A stretch of 64,000 bases of DNA from Vespa crabro (taxonomy: Eukaryota; Arthropoda; Insecta; Hymenoptera; Vespidae): contig NC_060971.1 in assembly GCF_910589235.1 (NCBI RefSeq), forward strand, positions 4,620,826 to 4,684,825, in the 5' to 3' direction. The position numbers were made by a program, and so were the translations under genes. Below, piece by piece: positions 34,568-45,512 of the stretch. Position 1 is the first letter of the stretch; each line of letters begins with the position of its first letter. The notes beneath the pieces are model-generated. The model was not told the origin of the DNA. It searched no databases and saw only the letters and a program-made list of their open reading frames with translations.

Positions 34568-34585
34568 ATTGCAATAATGACGTAA
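34568..34585 (+). promoter_or_regulatory. Adjacent C/EBP-like and CRE-like words
   Basis: ATTGCAAT (34568-34575) is a palindromic C/EBP-type site. TGACGTAA (34578-34585) is a PAR-bZIP/CRE-type site two bases away. These are sequence matches only; function is inference. Confidence 0.25.
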
Positions 34586-35507
34586 CGCTCATAAACATAA
34601 AATACACAATTATTAATGTGATTATCAATGATTAGCTCATTATTAATATTATTTCTAAGCGTTAAAATAGAAACAAAAAAGTTACAATTTATTTTGTACG
34701 AAAGAAGCCTCCGGGTGCAGTTAAGGAACCTTGGAAGGCGGTCTAAAGAGTATTAGAAAGGTTAAAATATTTGTTATCGACATTGTGAATAACTGTGAAG
34801 ACATTTTGTCAGCATTATGGTCGAAAGTTCGTCAATGTTATTGTTTGTTTCCTTGCTAGTACGAATGGGAGAAGCAGGTAAGAAAATGTCTAAAGACATA
34901 AAGGAAGTTCTTTCTTTCTCTTTCTCTCCTTTTTCTTTTCTTCCGTTTCTTCCCCTTTTTTTCTCGCGTTGTGCAAGGAAGCCCTGCTAATTTGGGAATC
35001 CGAGTGTTAAAGCCGGATAATTTAGGGTACCCTTCGAATAGGGATACAAGTCCTCTCTGAAAATACTTTACACCCACTGTTGGAAATGTCTTCCTATTTA
35101 AGGGTGCCTTGTGGTGAAAACAGGAATACATTTCCAAGCAACGAGAGTGAGCCTTGCTATAAGACGTTACTTCTTCCCCCACTTCTTTTCTCAGCGGTCA
35201 GGTTATTTAAGGGATTTTTCAAAGCGAGCGTAAAGATGACTGAACGATGCCTTTGGAGAAAGTTAAGAACTGAAGATCGCGTTTAAAATTTTCAATCTTT
35301 CCAAGGAATCCTCAAGTATAATCTCCCCTAATACATATTTAGTTGTTTTCGATACTGAGATCATGATGAATTTCTTCTGCGTTGTCTTCTTTAAGAGCGT
35401 TAAATGGAGAAGAGTATTTTCGGTTACGACGTATAAATTCTATAATGTAGACACATACACAAGCACATACACATAAATACACATATATAACACTCCGGTA
35501 AAAGACG

Positions 35508-35541
35508 TCGCTCGCGCGCGCTCGCTAGCGCGCGCGCGCGT
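35508..35541. repeat. (CG)n imperfect palindrome
   Basis: Alternating CG arms around a central GCTAGC. Z-DNA and cruciform prone. Confidence 0.85.
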
Positions 35542-36091
35542 GTTTACGAGGAAAAAGAAAAAAGCAATTCCGGCCGTCACCTTCCGTTAAGACGTTCGCG
35601 TCCCAGAATAACAGAAGGCTGGGTATAAACACCGTAAAACTTGAGGAAAAAAGCTACGGCACGCTTGGCTATCCGAAAGGAGAACGCGCTTGGAAAGAGA
35701 GAAGAAATGGCAGATTGGGAAACGATAATGATGATTCGCGAATCTTTGAAAGGTAAAGATTTACATCCATAGGTTAGATGTGTATTTAGACGAGTAAGGA
35801 AGAAAAAAAAGGAATAAGAGTAGAAACGTATAAAGAGGTTCCTCTTCATGGATATATCATAGCCCAGTCATTGCCACAACAAGTAGGAAATATACTTTCA
35901 AGCCTAACGGGATAATGTCGCCATAGTGACCTGGCTAGTCCATTATTTTTCTTACTGTAGACTATAATATGCCGGAGACGACTCGGACTAAACTTGGTTT
36001 GGTTTCCTCTTTGTTATATGCTACGGTCAACAATTTTGTTGGTATATCAAATTTAAGAGTACTGAAGTTCGTATAAGTGTTGCGGATTTCG

Positions 36092-36114
36092 ATATATATA
36101 TATATATATATATA
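36092..36114. repeat. (TA)n microsatellite
   Basis: Short TA array. Confidence 0.95.
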
Positions 36115-36379
36115 AAAATATGATGTAAAGATCCTAGCACGTAGATAGGTGCTTGAAGGTCCAACAATCCTTCGATCGGCGATACCAGCTCGGCAGCTTG
36201 AGGCATAAGACGCACCTGTATTTACGGCCGTCCTGAAATGGAGCCTCGCGACATGGATTAATAGGCAGAAAGAGCAATCGGCTCAATGGCCATACTGGAA
36301 GCATGATCGTATTTGCGTTATTATTAGATATACGCCATAAAGCTTTACCCTCTCCTTCACCTACTCTTCCTCTTTCTTC

Positions 36380-36380
<1 letters not shown>
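36115..36380. other. Unique sequence
   Basis: Mixed unique DNA; nothing recognised. Confidence 0.5.

Positions 36381-36413
<33 letters not shown>
36381..36413. repeat. (CAT)n trinucleotide array
   Basis: Eleven CAT units. The poly-His reading in one frame is an artefact. Confidence 0.95.
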
Positions 36414-36509
36414 TGGCTCTCATTGCTCGCTTTTTCTCTTTTCCTACTCTTTTCAATCCCGAGACTCGTTTATAGCGCAAGGCCACACGTTCCTGGCGAA
36501 GGAACCTTT

Positions 36510-36560
36510 CCTCCTCCTCCTCCTCCTCCTCCTCCTTCTCCTCCACCTCCACCTCCTTCT
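36510..36560. repeat. (CTC)n trinucleotide array
   Basis: CTC units with TTC/CAC interruptions at the right. The poly-Pro reading is an artefact. Confidence 0.95.
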
Positions 36561-36987
36561 TATGTATTTGAGCTTTTCAACGCGGCACTTCCTCTTCTCT
36601 CTGTCTTCTCTACGCATTAAAACATCTTAAATAGCATTCCTGATTCATTATATGGGCCTTCCATAAACTATATCGAAAGTTAAGATTTTTGTTATCTTTG
36701 ACAGCTCTAAAGCATCATCCTCTATTTCCATTTTATCTTACTAGTTCCTTTTTGACACTGGTGGCGCCTTTGCGTTATACTAATTTTAGCAATAAGCACG
36801 TGTTCCTCGTTAACACCGAATAATCGGTATATATGCTCGCTCATGAATTTCTCAAAAAAGATATAATAACGATCCTAAAGTTCGTATCAATCTTTTGGTC
36901 CAAAAATCACAACGTTACGAGTTGCGAGAGTGTACTGCAAAAGTCTGTCAACGAACTCTCCTCCATGCAAATAAATAAAAGCATGCA
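36561..36987. other. Unique AT-rich sequence
   Basis: Mixed unique DNA; nothing recognised. Confidence 0.5.
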
Positions 36988-37071
36988 AGTGAGAGAAAAA
37001 AAAAGAAGAAAACAAAAAAAAAGCACGAACGCCCGATGGAAAATAAATTTCGCTATCGGTCTTTCGAAAAA

Positions 37072-37103
<32 letters not shown>

Positions 37104-37134
37104 AAAAAGTAAAAAAAAAAAAAAAAGAAAAGAG
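36988..37134. repeat. A-rich tracts
   Basis: Two A-rich blocks (about 36988-37022 and 37066-37132) with isolated G, separated by unique sequence. Confidence 0.85.
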
Positions 37135-37885
37135 ATAATACGTCGCCGGCAGCTAGTTCACGTCCCCGGTTTTCCGATTTATCGATCGTAATTGTTTCAC
37201 GTGCAGGTCCGATGGACAGCCGAAAATAATATTGACCCTTCTACGCAGGCGCCAATATGACACTGCACGGACAATGCACGCGCTATGAGGTAGACAAAAA
37301 AATATATACGCATGTGTGTGCGTCCTTGCATATATACAGGGTGAACCGCATTATTTCACATTGGCATTACTTATTTGAAAATAAACACCATTGTCTGACG
37401 TTGCAAATAAAAATTCCATTATCTATTTTACATTTATATGTATTTCTTTTTTTATTAACTTATTAATTTTAACATTCTTTTTAATTGTTTTTTTACTTCT
37501 TGTACGCTATCCGCGTACACAGCTATGCCAAATATTCTCTCATGATGATAACTATGGATACTGAATAAGTATACGAAGGACACGTGTTTTCAAAGTGCTC
37601 GATGAAAATACACAAACTTGCACATATAGATAGACACATATACACGCACATACAGAGAGGCATAAACACTTCACACTTCCCATCGTCGTTAGCATCGCTT
37701 CAACGAGGAACGATCGTTAAATTCACACATCGCTTCTTATTCGACAACTTCGTTAATGAGCATTCTTTCAGCTAGCCGATGAAAAGCCACCGACCGATTG
37801 TATCGTTAGACCAAAAATTCTTGGGAAAATCAATTTCGATAAATATGATCGTTGATTGATTGAAATTACGAGGAGTTACTATAAG

Positions 37886-37900
37886 CGGAAGTGACGTAAG
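37886..37900 (+). promoter_or_regulatory. Ets-CRE composite motif
   Basis: CGGAAGTGACGTAAG joins an Ets core (CGGAAG) directly to a bZIP site (TGACGTAA). Fused Ets/ATF sites of this form are known from animal promoters. No start codon or transcript lies obviously next to it. Confidence 0.35.
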
Positions 37901-38094
37901 TTCGAATCGGAAAACAAAGGATACGGGAAGGCGATTGTGCTTTACCGTGCACTTTCTTAAAAAATAAAAACAGTATCGATTGGGCTCGTTCATTCGTTTA
38001 CATTCGACAGTGTCATGACATAAATGTAATCGAATTAAATCGAGGGACCAAACAGCGAACGTGCCCGCGTAATATCAGACGGAAGGAAATATAG

Positions 38095-38420
38095 TTTGTT
38101 TATCGAGGATCGACTTCCTCGAGTCAGGCCAATCGGTCCACCGGCAAGTTAATTCGACGATGAACACCTTCGTCGATGACCGTGACGCGTTCAAATTAAT
38201 ACGGTCCGATGAATAATTCATCACGATCTCCGTTGCTTATCGATCGGCGATAATGAAAAACATACTGCCGGTGGGGGCCGCGTTTCGAACGGCTCGCGCC
38301 AATCACGATTTGCAGTACTGTAAAAACTGACCACGATGCCATGGGTCAAACAACCAGGCCAATAATCCCAATGACGTTTGCATAGATTGATTCAAAGTGG
38401 CACACGTTCAGTGTATGTTT
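38095..38420. promoter_or_regulatory. Candidate enhancer island
   Basis: Repeat-free mixed sequence dense in homeodomain-type words: AATTAAT, GAATAATTCATC, CCAATAATCCC (TAATCC, Otx/Bicoid type) and TTTGCAT (POU half-site). It also has paired inverted words near 38155-38180 (ATCGACGAAGGTG-type). Clustering suggests a developmental enhancer, but this rests on motif reading only. Confidence 0.25.
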
Positions 38421-38445
38421 TTGAATAATCGAAATGCTTGTACAA

Positions 38446-38481
38446 ATATATATATACATATATGATATATGATATATGATA

Positions 38482-38531
<50 letters not shown>
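38446..38531. repeat. (TA)n and (GATATAT)n array
   Basis: GATATAT heptamers (about 38463-38482) pass into a pure TA array of about 45 bases. Confidence 0.95.
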
Positions 38532-38532
<1 letters not shown>

Positions 38533-41055
38533 CGTAATAATGTAATAAATAAACAAGGGCAACGTTTACGAATAATCGAACCGATCGATATTTTTAATGA
38601 ACAACATCGTCATTGGTTCTCCCAATGGCGATAAATGAAGAATCATCGAACGGCGTTCAATGTTTCAACATACATATTTGCAAGTATACTCGCAAGCTAC
38701 GAAAGGGCGAATACTCTTGTAATAACGCGAGTTATCAGAATAATTACATAATTTCATTATCCACGTTATTAGATCAGTCAACGAATTGTGTGTTTCAGGT
38801 GAATTAGTTAAAATTTCAACATTAAAATCCAACATTAATGTTTTCATTTGCTAAGAACAATCTAAAATGTTAATTATTAAAATCGAATAAATTAAAATAC
38901 GAGGGTGTTACCTCGAGGCTGGATCTACAATAATTTACGAAATCACTAAACTTCATCGACTACCAGTCTCTCTTTTCCAGATCAGAAACTAATGTTCATC
39001 TCATTAACGACCTTCGGTAAACCGGATCCCTGGCTTACCGGCCATAAAAAGTATAGACGTAAAGTCGTCGAGGGCGACCGGTGATACGATGGAAGGCGAT
39101 TGAGTGGAAGAAAAAAATAAAAGAAAGGTGGAAAGAAAGAAGGAACGAAAGAAATATAAAAAGCTAGACCAGCAGAGAAAATAGAAAGATAGGGAGGTGG
39201 TGAAGAGAAAGAAGATTGGGAATCCTCGAGTCACGTACGAACGGATTCCTCCGATGCACCGGCTCAGAGTTCCGCCACACTGATTATCACTGCGGCGGAG
39301 AATGGCGTTAAAGATGTGCGCGCGAGCGTGCATCTATGTTCACACTGACCCGTCACCATCTCTTTTTCTCTTTATCTTTCGTATAAAAAATGACTGGGTG
39401 TGTATGCGAGAAAACATACAGTACATAGGATATACATACATAAGCGGTTTGGTAACACGGTTGGTGCAAAGCCCGGAACAGCCTGTTGGCCAACAACGAC
39501 TGTAAGCGGTCGTGTGCGCTTGCGCCTTCGAGTTCGTGACACTTTAAATATATATGTGTACCTATGTATGTATATGATCCTATCAAGAGAGAAAGAGGGA
39601 GAACGAGGGAAAGAGAGGAAGGGTAAGATACTTTAAGTGAAAGGGGTTAAAAGAAATAGAAATGATGAACAATTTCGCAAAATTTCCAATCGTAGTTGGA
39701 CATCATCACATTGAGACAATTAGTCTGATCGAAAAATCAAAGAAATGATATTTTCCTATTTGGATCTAAGATTGTTACTTCGAAGTAAACCAAGTGTAAG
39801 ATCTTGAAAAGTGTTCTCGTACGTTGAATTAGAGTGTGAAAGGGGTCGCTAATAGACACGTGTAGCCTGTCCATGTTGAGAACACGTTCACACGGGTATT
39901 TCACGTGCGATTATCCTTGTATACGGGTCTGATCGAGGACACGCGCGACCTCTCTCGTTGCCGATCAACCTCCATTATACATAACTCTTGTCACGGAGTT
40001 AGTATTTGCTTGTTAGAACAACAATAACAATATTAATCGTTTCTTTAACGAGTGATCAAAATTATCGTATTGTTTTATCGATTCTGAGTTCGATCGATTT
40101 TCATTTACGATCAAGGAACACGAAGTTTTACCATCAATAATACGTATTATTATTAGATATACGATTTTATTGGTAATGGATGAAATATGTTAAATACATA
40201 AGACAAATACTTGGTGTATATGCGAAGATAAATGTTAAAGATCGGCGAATAATCGTTCTTCTTATAAAAATAAGTTTGCGGATGAAGGATTCATCGAAAG
40301 GCATTTCTTGCTTTCTTATAGGATGGAAAAGCGACGCTTTAACATTCACGAAAGATCATATGCAAAATTAGCGTGAGTAAAGAGCCGTGCCGAGTAGCCG
40401 TCAACGGACGAGATGATGGATCGTCTCTAGAAAGTAAGCAGCACGTGCGTATCACGCAATCGTATCGCGAAGTCTACGAAAGTCCGACTAAGTCTATAGT
40501 TCCATATGTACACATACGTAAACCAGACATGTGCACTTACCATTCGCCGTTTCACTTTAAGCAGCGAAACGTGAGACGTTCTATCGAGTTGCACGTATGC
40601 AGTACTAGATACATCTATGCACGCCATTTAAATGACATAGATTTCGTTTGATGCGGCTTTATACATTAACAGTACAGATTATACTGTAGTCCCGAATCTT
40701 CTTGACGATACCACTTGGCTATCGTTCCTTTGAGAGAGTTCTATCAAGATACGTAGATGTACATATTGCATGCATGTTACATAATATATGTATATATCTA
40801 CTGATCATGAACATTTATAATATACATTAAAGACATAATATATATCTTCTATGGTTTTATATATCTTATATGTGTACTCCTCTCATGTCCATAAATATAT
40901 ACGTAGATATGTATATAGAAAACAGACAGGAACGCGAGTGGAACATCAGGGTGAGTACCTTTGTCCTCCTCTAGCGTGTCGGTGGAGGAACGGGGTGTAG
41001 GAACCCTATTGATCTCCTCACAGAGGCTCGAGCCAGTAGCAGAGAGTTCGAAGAG
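38532..41055. other. Long unique stretch, no gene recognised
   Basis: About 2.5 kb of mostly unique AT-rich DNA. 39100-39220 is purine-rich and 39588-39625 is GA-like. A 92-codon plus-strand frame at 40373-40651 has mixed residues but no ATG at its start, no domain and no splice support. 40750-40920 is AT-rich with TATA-type words. Confidence 0.4.
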
Positions 41056-41198
41056 AAAGAGAGAGAGAGAGTGAGTGAGTGAGTGAGTGAGTGAGTGAGT
41101 GAGTGAGTGAGTGAGTGAGGGTGAGTGGGAGGCAGGCATAGGATGGAGCAAGCGCGTAAAAGAGAGAGAGAGAGGGAGAGAGAGAGAGAGAGAGAGAT
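41056..41198. repeat. (GA)n, (GAGT)n and (GA)n arrays
   Basis: GA at about 41056-41070, a GAGT tetramer array at about 41070-41120, then GA at about 41162-41198. The reverse-strand Ser/Leu/Thr/His repeats are artefacts. Confidence 0.95.
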
Positions 41199-41849
41199 AT
41201 TGACGCGAGTGAGAGGCAAGAGCATCGACGGAGCTCAGCTGCGCTGCGCCACGAGAGGGTGGCCGCGTTGTCATGCGCTGACTTGACACGTCATTAATGT
41301 ATTACAGGATAATGCCAACAAACCGATATCCACCCGCTAATACGACCACCTCCAACTCTTCTTCCTCCTCTTCGTCCTTCTCATTCTCATCCTCGATATT
41401 TACGTGCGTGTACGCAGCTGTTATTCCACTGAATTCCACTGGTCATCGAACGTTCTAAATCATTCGGGTTTGCATTCAGCATGTCCGATTTGAATCATTG
41501 CGAAAATATCGAAACGCATATTGGTATACGTATGTATGTAATATATAGTACATTCTTCACATGTCACGAACATGTAAATATACACAATGATACATAGTAT
41601 ACTATTTAATGTATGATCAAACGATTTGTACGTGCGGGGAAGCGTACTATATACCTATGTATATCTACTCCAATGTTTTCTCTTTCGAGTGAATCAGCTT
41701 AGAGTTTATTCACGTCAATCAACTAACGCATTAAACTATCCAGAATGGTTTGTTACATGACCCCTTATACATTTATATTCGATTTCGTTATATCGAAAGA
41801 TCATAAAAATCATCTAGAGAAGCTCATCCGATCGATAAGAGATCGGACG
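41199..41849. other. Unique sequence, nothing recognised
   Basis: Mixed unique DNA with a pyrimidine-rich patch near 41352-41395. No gene seen. Confidence 0.5.
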
Positions 41850-42070
41850 ATTAATCTTTCAGGAGGTGACCGGTGTATGTCGGCGAGAGGAGAACGAGTC
41901 GGCGATTCGACTTTCGATCAAGCCGAGGCTGCGGTGGGATCCGTGGTTTTGTGGAGCAGTCTGTGCAACAACCGGTGCAACCGCGAGCACACTTTCTTCT
42001 CGCTCCCGTACGCGGGAGCCGCACGTGTGTACACGTGGGTTTGGCGGTTTTAACAGCCGCACGCGCTCTC
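41850..42070. promoter_or_regulatory. GC-rich island with hairpin and tandem E-boxes
   Basis: GC-rich unique DNA. A perfect 7-bp stem with a 4-base loop (GCTCCCG-TACG-CGGGAGC, 42002-42019) is followed by two CACGTG E-boxes at 42022-42027 and 42032-42037, one helical turn apart. Paired E-boxes are used by bHLH factors such as CLOCK/CYCLE and Myc/Max. Overlapping frames on both strands lack domains. Confidence 0.3.
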
Positions 42071-42246
42071 ACAAAATTTCACCGGCTCTCTCGACATTAT
42101 TCTCTTTGCTTATCTCTTTACGCGTGTGCGTCTATGTTTCAACATATGTCCTAATATATTAAGAAAAGGATTCGGTTTGATTTTCCGATTAAACATTCAA
42201 ATATTTCTATAAATATTTCTCCTTAAATTTACAGATATCTATACAC

Positions 42247-42272
42247 ATATATATATATATATATATATATAA
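42247..42272. repeat. (TA)n microsatellite
   Basis: Short TA array. Confidence 0.95.
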
Positions 42273-42587
42273 AAGAAATGAAACCATGCAAGGTAAGAAA
42301 ATTGTTAAATGTAATGATGCGGGTGCAGGAGTGGATCCAACCGATTCGAGTGTCTCGACAGTGGCCACCTGTTCTTGGTCGCGCGCGACGTATAGAAATA
42401 AAGTGAAAGAAGCGCGAAAATGTGGCGCGTGTGTTTGTTACCATCTCTTTCTTTCTTACTTCACACACGCGTCTGCTTGCTTTCGGGCGTGGAGAACGGG
42501 TAAGGTGGTCATAATAGTTGCCGGCACCTGTCTCAGAGTTCGGCCATCTGAGATCGAGACTGATGCAGCCGCCGAAAAGAGAAAGAA

Positions 42588-42593
<6 letters not shown>
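42273..42593. other. Unique sequence
   Basis: Mixed unique DNA; nothing recognised. Confidence 0.5.

Positions 42594-42637
<44 letters not shown>
42594..42637. repeat. (GA)n microsatellite
   Basis: Pure GA array of about 43 bases. Confidence 0.95.
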
Positions 42638-42641
<4 letters not shown>

Positions 42642-42901
42642 CAAAGAATGATAAGAAAGAGAAAAAGAGAGAAGATCGAAGTAGGGAGCTGCCGACAGAC
42701 AAGGACAAGGAAGGTGAGACCAGTGCGTTGAGAAGAGAGTCCGCGAATATAGAAGGAGTGGTGGGGATAGTAAAAAGAGAAAGAGTGATAGAGGGTGAGG
42801 TGGGGATGAGTTTTGTAGAGTAGTCGCGTTGGTGCGAAAGAGCCTGCGCGTGCCACCGTTACGCTGGCACCTGCCACAAAACTTGGCTCTACCTTTTGGC
42901 G
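42638..42901. other. Purine-rich then GC-rich unique spacer
   Basis: Separates two GA arrays. 42838-42900 is GC-rich. No gene seen. Confidence 0.5.
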
Positions 42902-43498
<597 letters not shown>

Positions 43499-43571
43499 CA
43501 TATATATATATATACATATATATATACATATACATATATATACATATATATATATATGTATATATATATTC
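43499..43571. repeat. (TA)n/(CATA)n array
   Basis: TA array broken by CATA and TGTA units. Confidence 0.95.
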
Positions 43572-43679
43572 GATAAAAGAAAAAAATAATAGAAAAAGTT
43601 AGGCTCTGTTGTATAGCTAGAGAAGTAACAATAGTGAGCGGAAATTTCAATTAATTTTATGGAGGCCGCGATGTAAATT

Positions 43680-43900
43680 GCGTAGGGGTCAACGGCGTGT
43701 CGGCAGGGAGTAGAGTAGGATAGCAAGGGTGTCACCGCTAGCGCCGTTACTACGTTGGGCTTTGATGGTACTGTGGTAGTGGTGTAGGGATCTTGGTGGT
43801 GGAATCGGTGGTGGCGAGTCGGGGGGTTGCTCGGAGGTGTAGGCACGGTCCACGGCCCCGGTGGGCATAGGGCGCGGGCGGAGGGTAGTCGGTTGGATGG
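43680..43900. repeat. G-rich arm inverted to the C-rich core
   Basis: G-rich plus strand with GGTGGTGG and GGGGGG runs. GTGGTAGTGGTGTAGGG (about 43776-43793) is nearly the reverse complement of the C-rich sequence at about 43962-43984. The two could pair as a long imperfect hairpin, and the G runs could form a quadruplex. Confidence 0.5.
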
Positions 43901-43916
43901 GTATTGATCAGCCAGG

Positions 43917-44045
43917 CGGCCAACAAGACGCCTTTGCAGGATACCTACTATACCCACTGCCACCCTACATAAACTACTACCACCCCATCCCCTTTACTTT
44001 GCCGCTCACCATCTCCTTTTCTCACTCCGAAGATCGAGAGGGGTT
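43917..44045 (+). repeat. C-rich core repeat, copy A
   Basis: Begins CGGCCAACAAGACGCC, continues with a C/A-rich segment (CTGCCACCCTAC, CTACCACCCC) and ends before a GA-rich tract. The first 28 bases match copy B with one change. Confidence 0.75.
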
Positions 44046-44245
44046 GAAGTGAAGAGAATCAGGGGGGATGATGAGAGAGAAAGAAACAGAGAAACGGAGA
44101 AAGAGAAAGAGTGGGAAAGAGAGAGAGAGAAAGGGAGAGAGAAAGAGCGAGACAGGAATTGGATTGAGAGGGTCGTCGAAGAACAAGCCGAGAGAGAAAG
44201 AGAGAGAGAGAGAATGAGAGAGAATGAGAGAGAAGAGTTGACGCT
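44046..44245. repeat. (GA)n-rich tract
   Basis: GA, GAAA and GAGAAT units over 200 bases, between core copies A and B. Confidence 0.9.
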
Positions 44246-44255
44246 AAAGGAGAGA

Positions 44256-44360
44256 CGGCCAACAAGACGCCTTTGTAGGATACCCAACAACCATACGCAT
44301 TACTACCACCTCCAGCAGTACCGCGTCTTTTCGCTTCCAGTGCGAAGATGGAGAAAGGTA
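44256..44360 (+). repeat. C-rich core repeat, copy B
   Basis: The first 28 bases (44256-44283) repeat those of copy A with one difference (T for C at base 20). Followed by CTACCACCTCC-type sequence. It starts 339 bases after copy A. Confidence 0.75.
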
Positions 44361-44386
44361 AAAGGGAGGAAAAGAGAGGGAGAGAA

Positions 44387-44461
<75 letters not shown>

Positions 44462-44465
44462 AGTA
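44361..44465. repeat. (GA)-(TA)n-(GA)n compound array
   Basis: GA-rich lead-in, a TA array at about 44390-44430, then GA to about 44460. Confidence 0.95.
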
Positions 44466-44575
44466 AGTATAGAACAAGGAAAGAAACTACTTGAAGAAAG
44501 AGGTAGTAGTAGGAACAACCACCACCATCACCGCTACTACCACTTGGAATATTCGGTGAGACTCGTGCTGGCGAC

Positions 44576-44700
44576 CGACAACCAGACGCCCTCGGAAGAT
44601 ATCTACTATACCAACCACCAGCCCACGTCCCGCCACCACCTACATCACCTATACTAACCTTATCCCTTTCCTCCCTTGGAACGGAAGAAGGAGCGACGAA
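44576..44700 (+). repeat. C-rich core repeat, copy C (diverged)
   Basis: CGACAACCAGACGCCCTCGG aligns with the start of copies A and B. Followed by TATACCAACCACCAGCCC and CCGCCACCACCTACA. It starts 320 bases after copy B. Confidence 0.55.
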
Positions 44701-45017
44701 AATGAACGAATAGATATATCGGACGAAAATATACAGATGGGAAGAAGAAGGGGTAGGTGATGTAGGCATCACGTATATAGACATCTGAATAGACAGAGAT
44801 GGTGAATGCGTTGGCGAAAAGGGTATAGACGGGAACGAATATATAGGATATATAGATATATATGTATGTGTGTGTGTGTATGTATGTATCTGTATATATA
44901 CGTGGAGGAGGAAGAGAGACAGTTCACGTCGACGCCGCTGCTGCGACATAGTGCCCCCAATAGCGATATATATCCACCCGTTCTAACCAACCCTATGCTA
45001 CCACCCACACGCTTCTA
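44701..45017. other. Spacer with a possible fourth core remnant
   Basis: Unique DNA with a TATG/GTGT array near 44857-44900. At about 44950-45010, CCACCCGTTCTAACCAACC and CTACCACCCACAC resemble the C-rich part of the core. Weak. Confidence 0.35.
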
Positions 45018-45230
45018 TCTCTTACCATTTCCACCTCTTTCTACTCTCTCTTTTCTTACCCTCTCTCCCTCTCTATCTCTCTCTTTTCCTATCTATCTCT
45101 TTCTCTCCCTGTCTTTTCTTTCTCCCTTCCTCTTTCATTCTCTCTCTTTTTTTCTCTTTCTCTTTCATTCTCTCTCTTTTTTCTCTTTCTCTTTCATTCT
45201 CTCTCTTTTTTTCTTTTTCTCTTTCATTCC

Positions 45231-45265
<35 letters not shown>

Positions 45266-45432
45266 CATTTCTATCTTTCTTTTTCTCTATCTTTTTGTCT
45301 ATCTCTTTCTGTTTCCTTTCCATCAAATCCCTCTCCTGGCACCTTCACCGAGGAAATCACTCCTCCCTCGCTTCTCTCACTCTTTCACTCTCATTCTCTG
45401 TATCTCTCTCTCTCTCTCTTTTTCTCTCCTTC

Positions 45433-45501
<69 letters not shown>

Positions 45502-45512
45502 TTCTATCTCTC
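45018..45512. repeat. ~500-base polypyrimidine tract
   Basis: CT, CTTT and TTTCTC units, one short unique break at about 45322-45365, ending in a pure CT array (about 45437-45498). The 276-codon frame across it is an artefact of a stop-poor strand. Confidence 0.95.

Larger units (their letters stand above)
34319..36091. other. Long repeat-poor unique stretch
   Basis: About 1.8 kb, unique apart from a pyrimidine-rich patch at 34907-34960 and a CG run at about 35508-35541. An 18-base segment (34861-34878) is flanked by TTGCTAG and GTAAG and so resembles a micro-exon; chance is likely. No gene called. Confidence 0.35.
37135..38445. other. Unique repeat-poor DNA with regulatory candidates
   Basis: 1.3 kb with almost no simple repeats. 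It holds a transposon-end-like ATACAGGGTG word (37335-37344), an Ets-CRE composite (37886-37900) and the motif-rich island 38095-38420. No gene seen. Confidence 0.4.

Noticed and set aside
34861..34878. 18-base micro-exon flanked by TTGCTAG and GTAAG
   Set aside because: Splice-like dinucleotides at this spacing arise often by chance, and no neighbouring exons are identifiable.
36303..36620. Frame with poly-His, hydrophobic and poly-Pro segments
   Set aside because: His and Pro runs are (CAT)n and (CTC)n microsatellites. The hydrophobic part is T-rich DNA and there is no supporting splice or homology evidence.
13158..37344. One large transposon bounded by ACACCCTGTATA and ATACAGGGTG
   Set aside because: The ends are 24 kb apart, point outward relative to each other, and no transposase lies between them.
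44059..44949. 296-codon minus-strand open frame
   Set aside because: Passes through GA, TA and C-rich repeat copies. The apparent repeated peptide (ILQRRLVGRL) is the translated DNA duplication, not a protein repeat.
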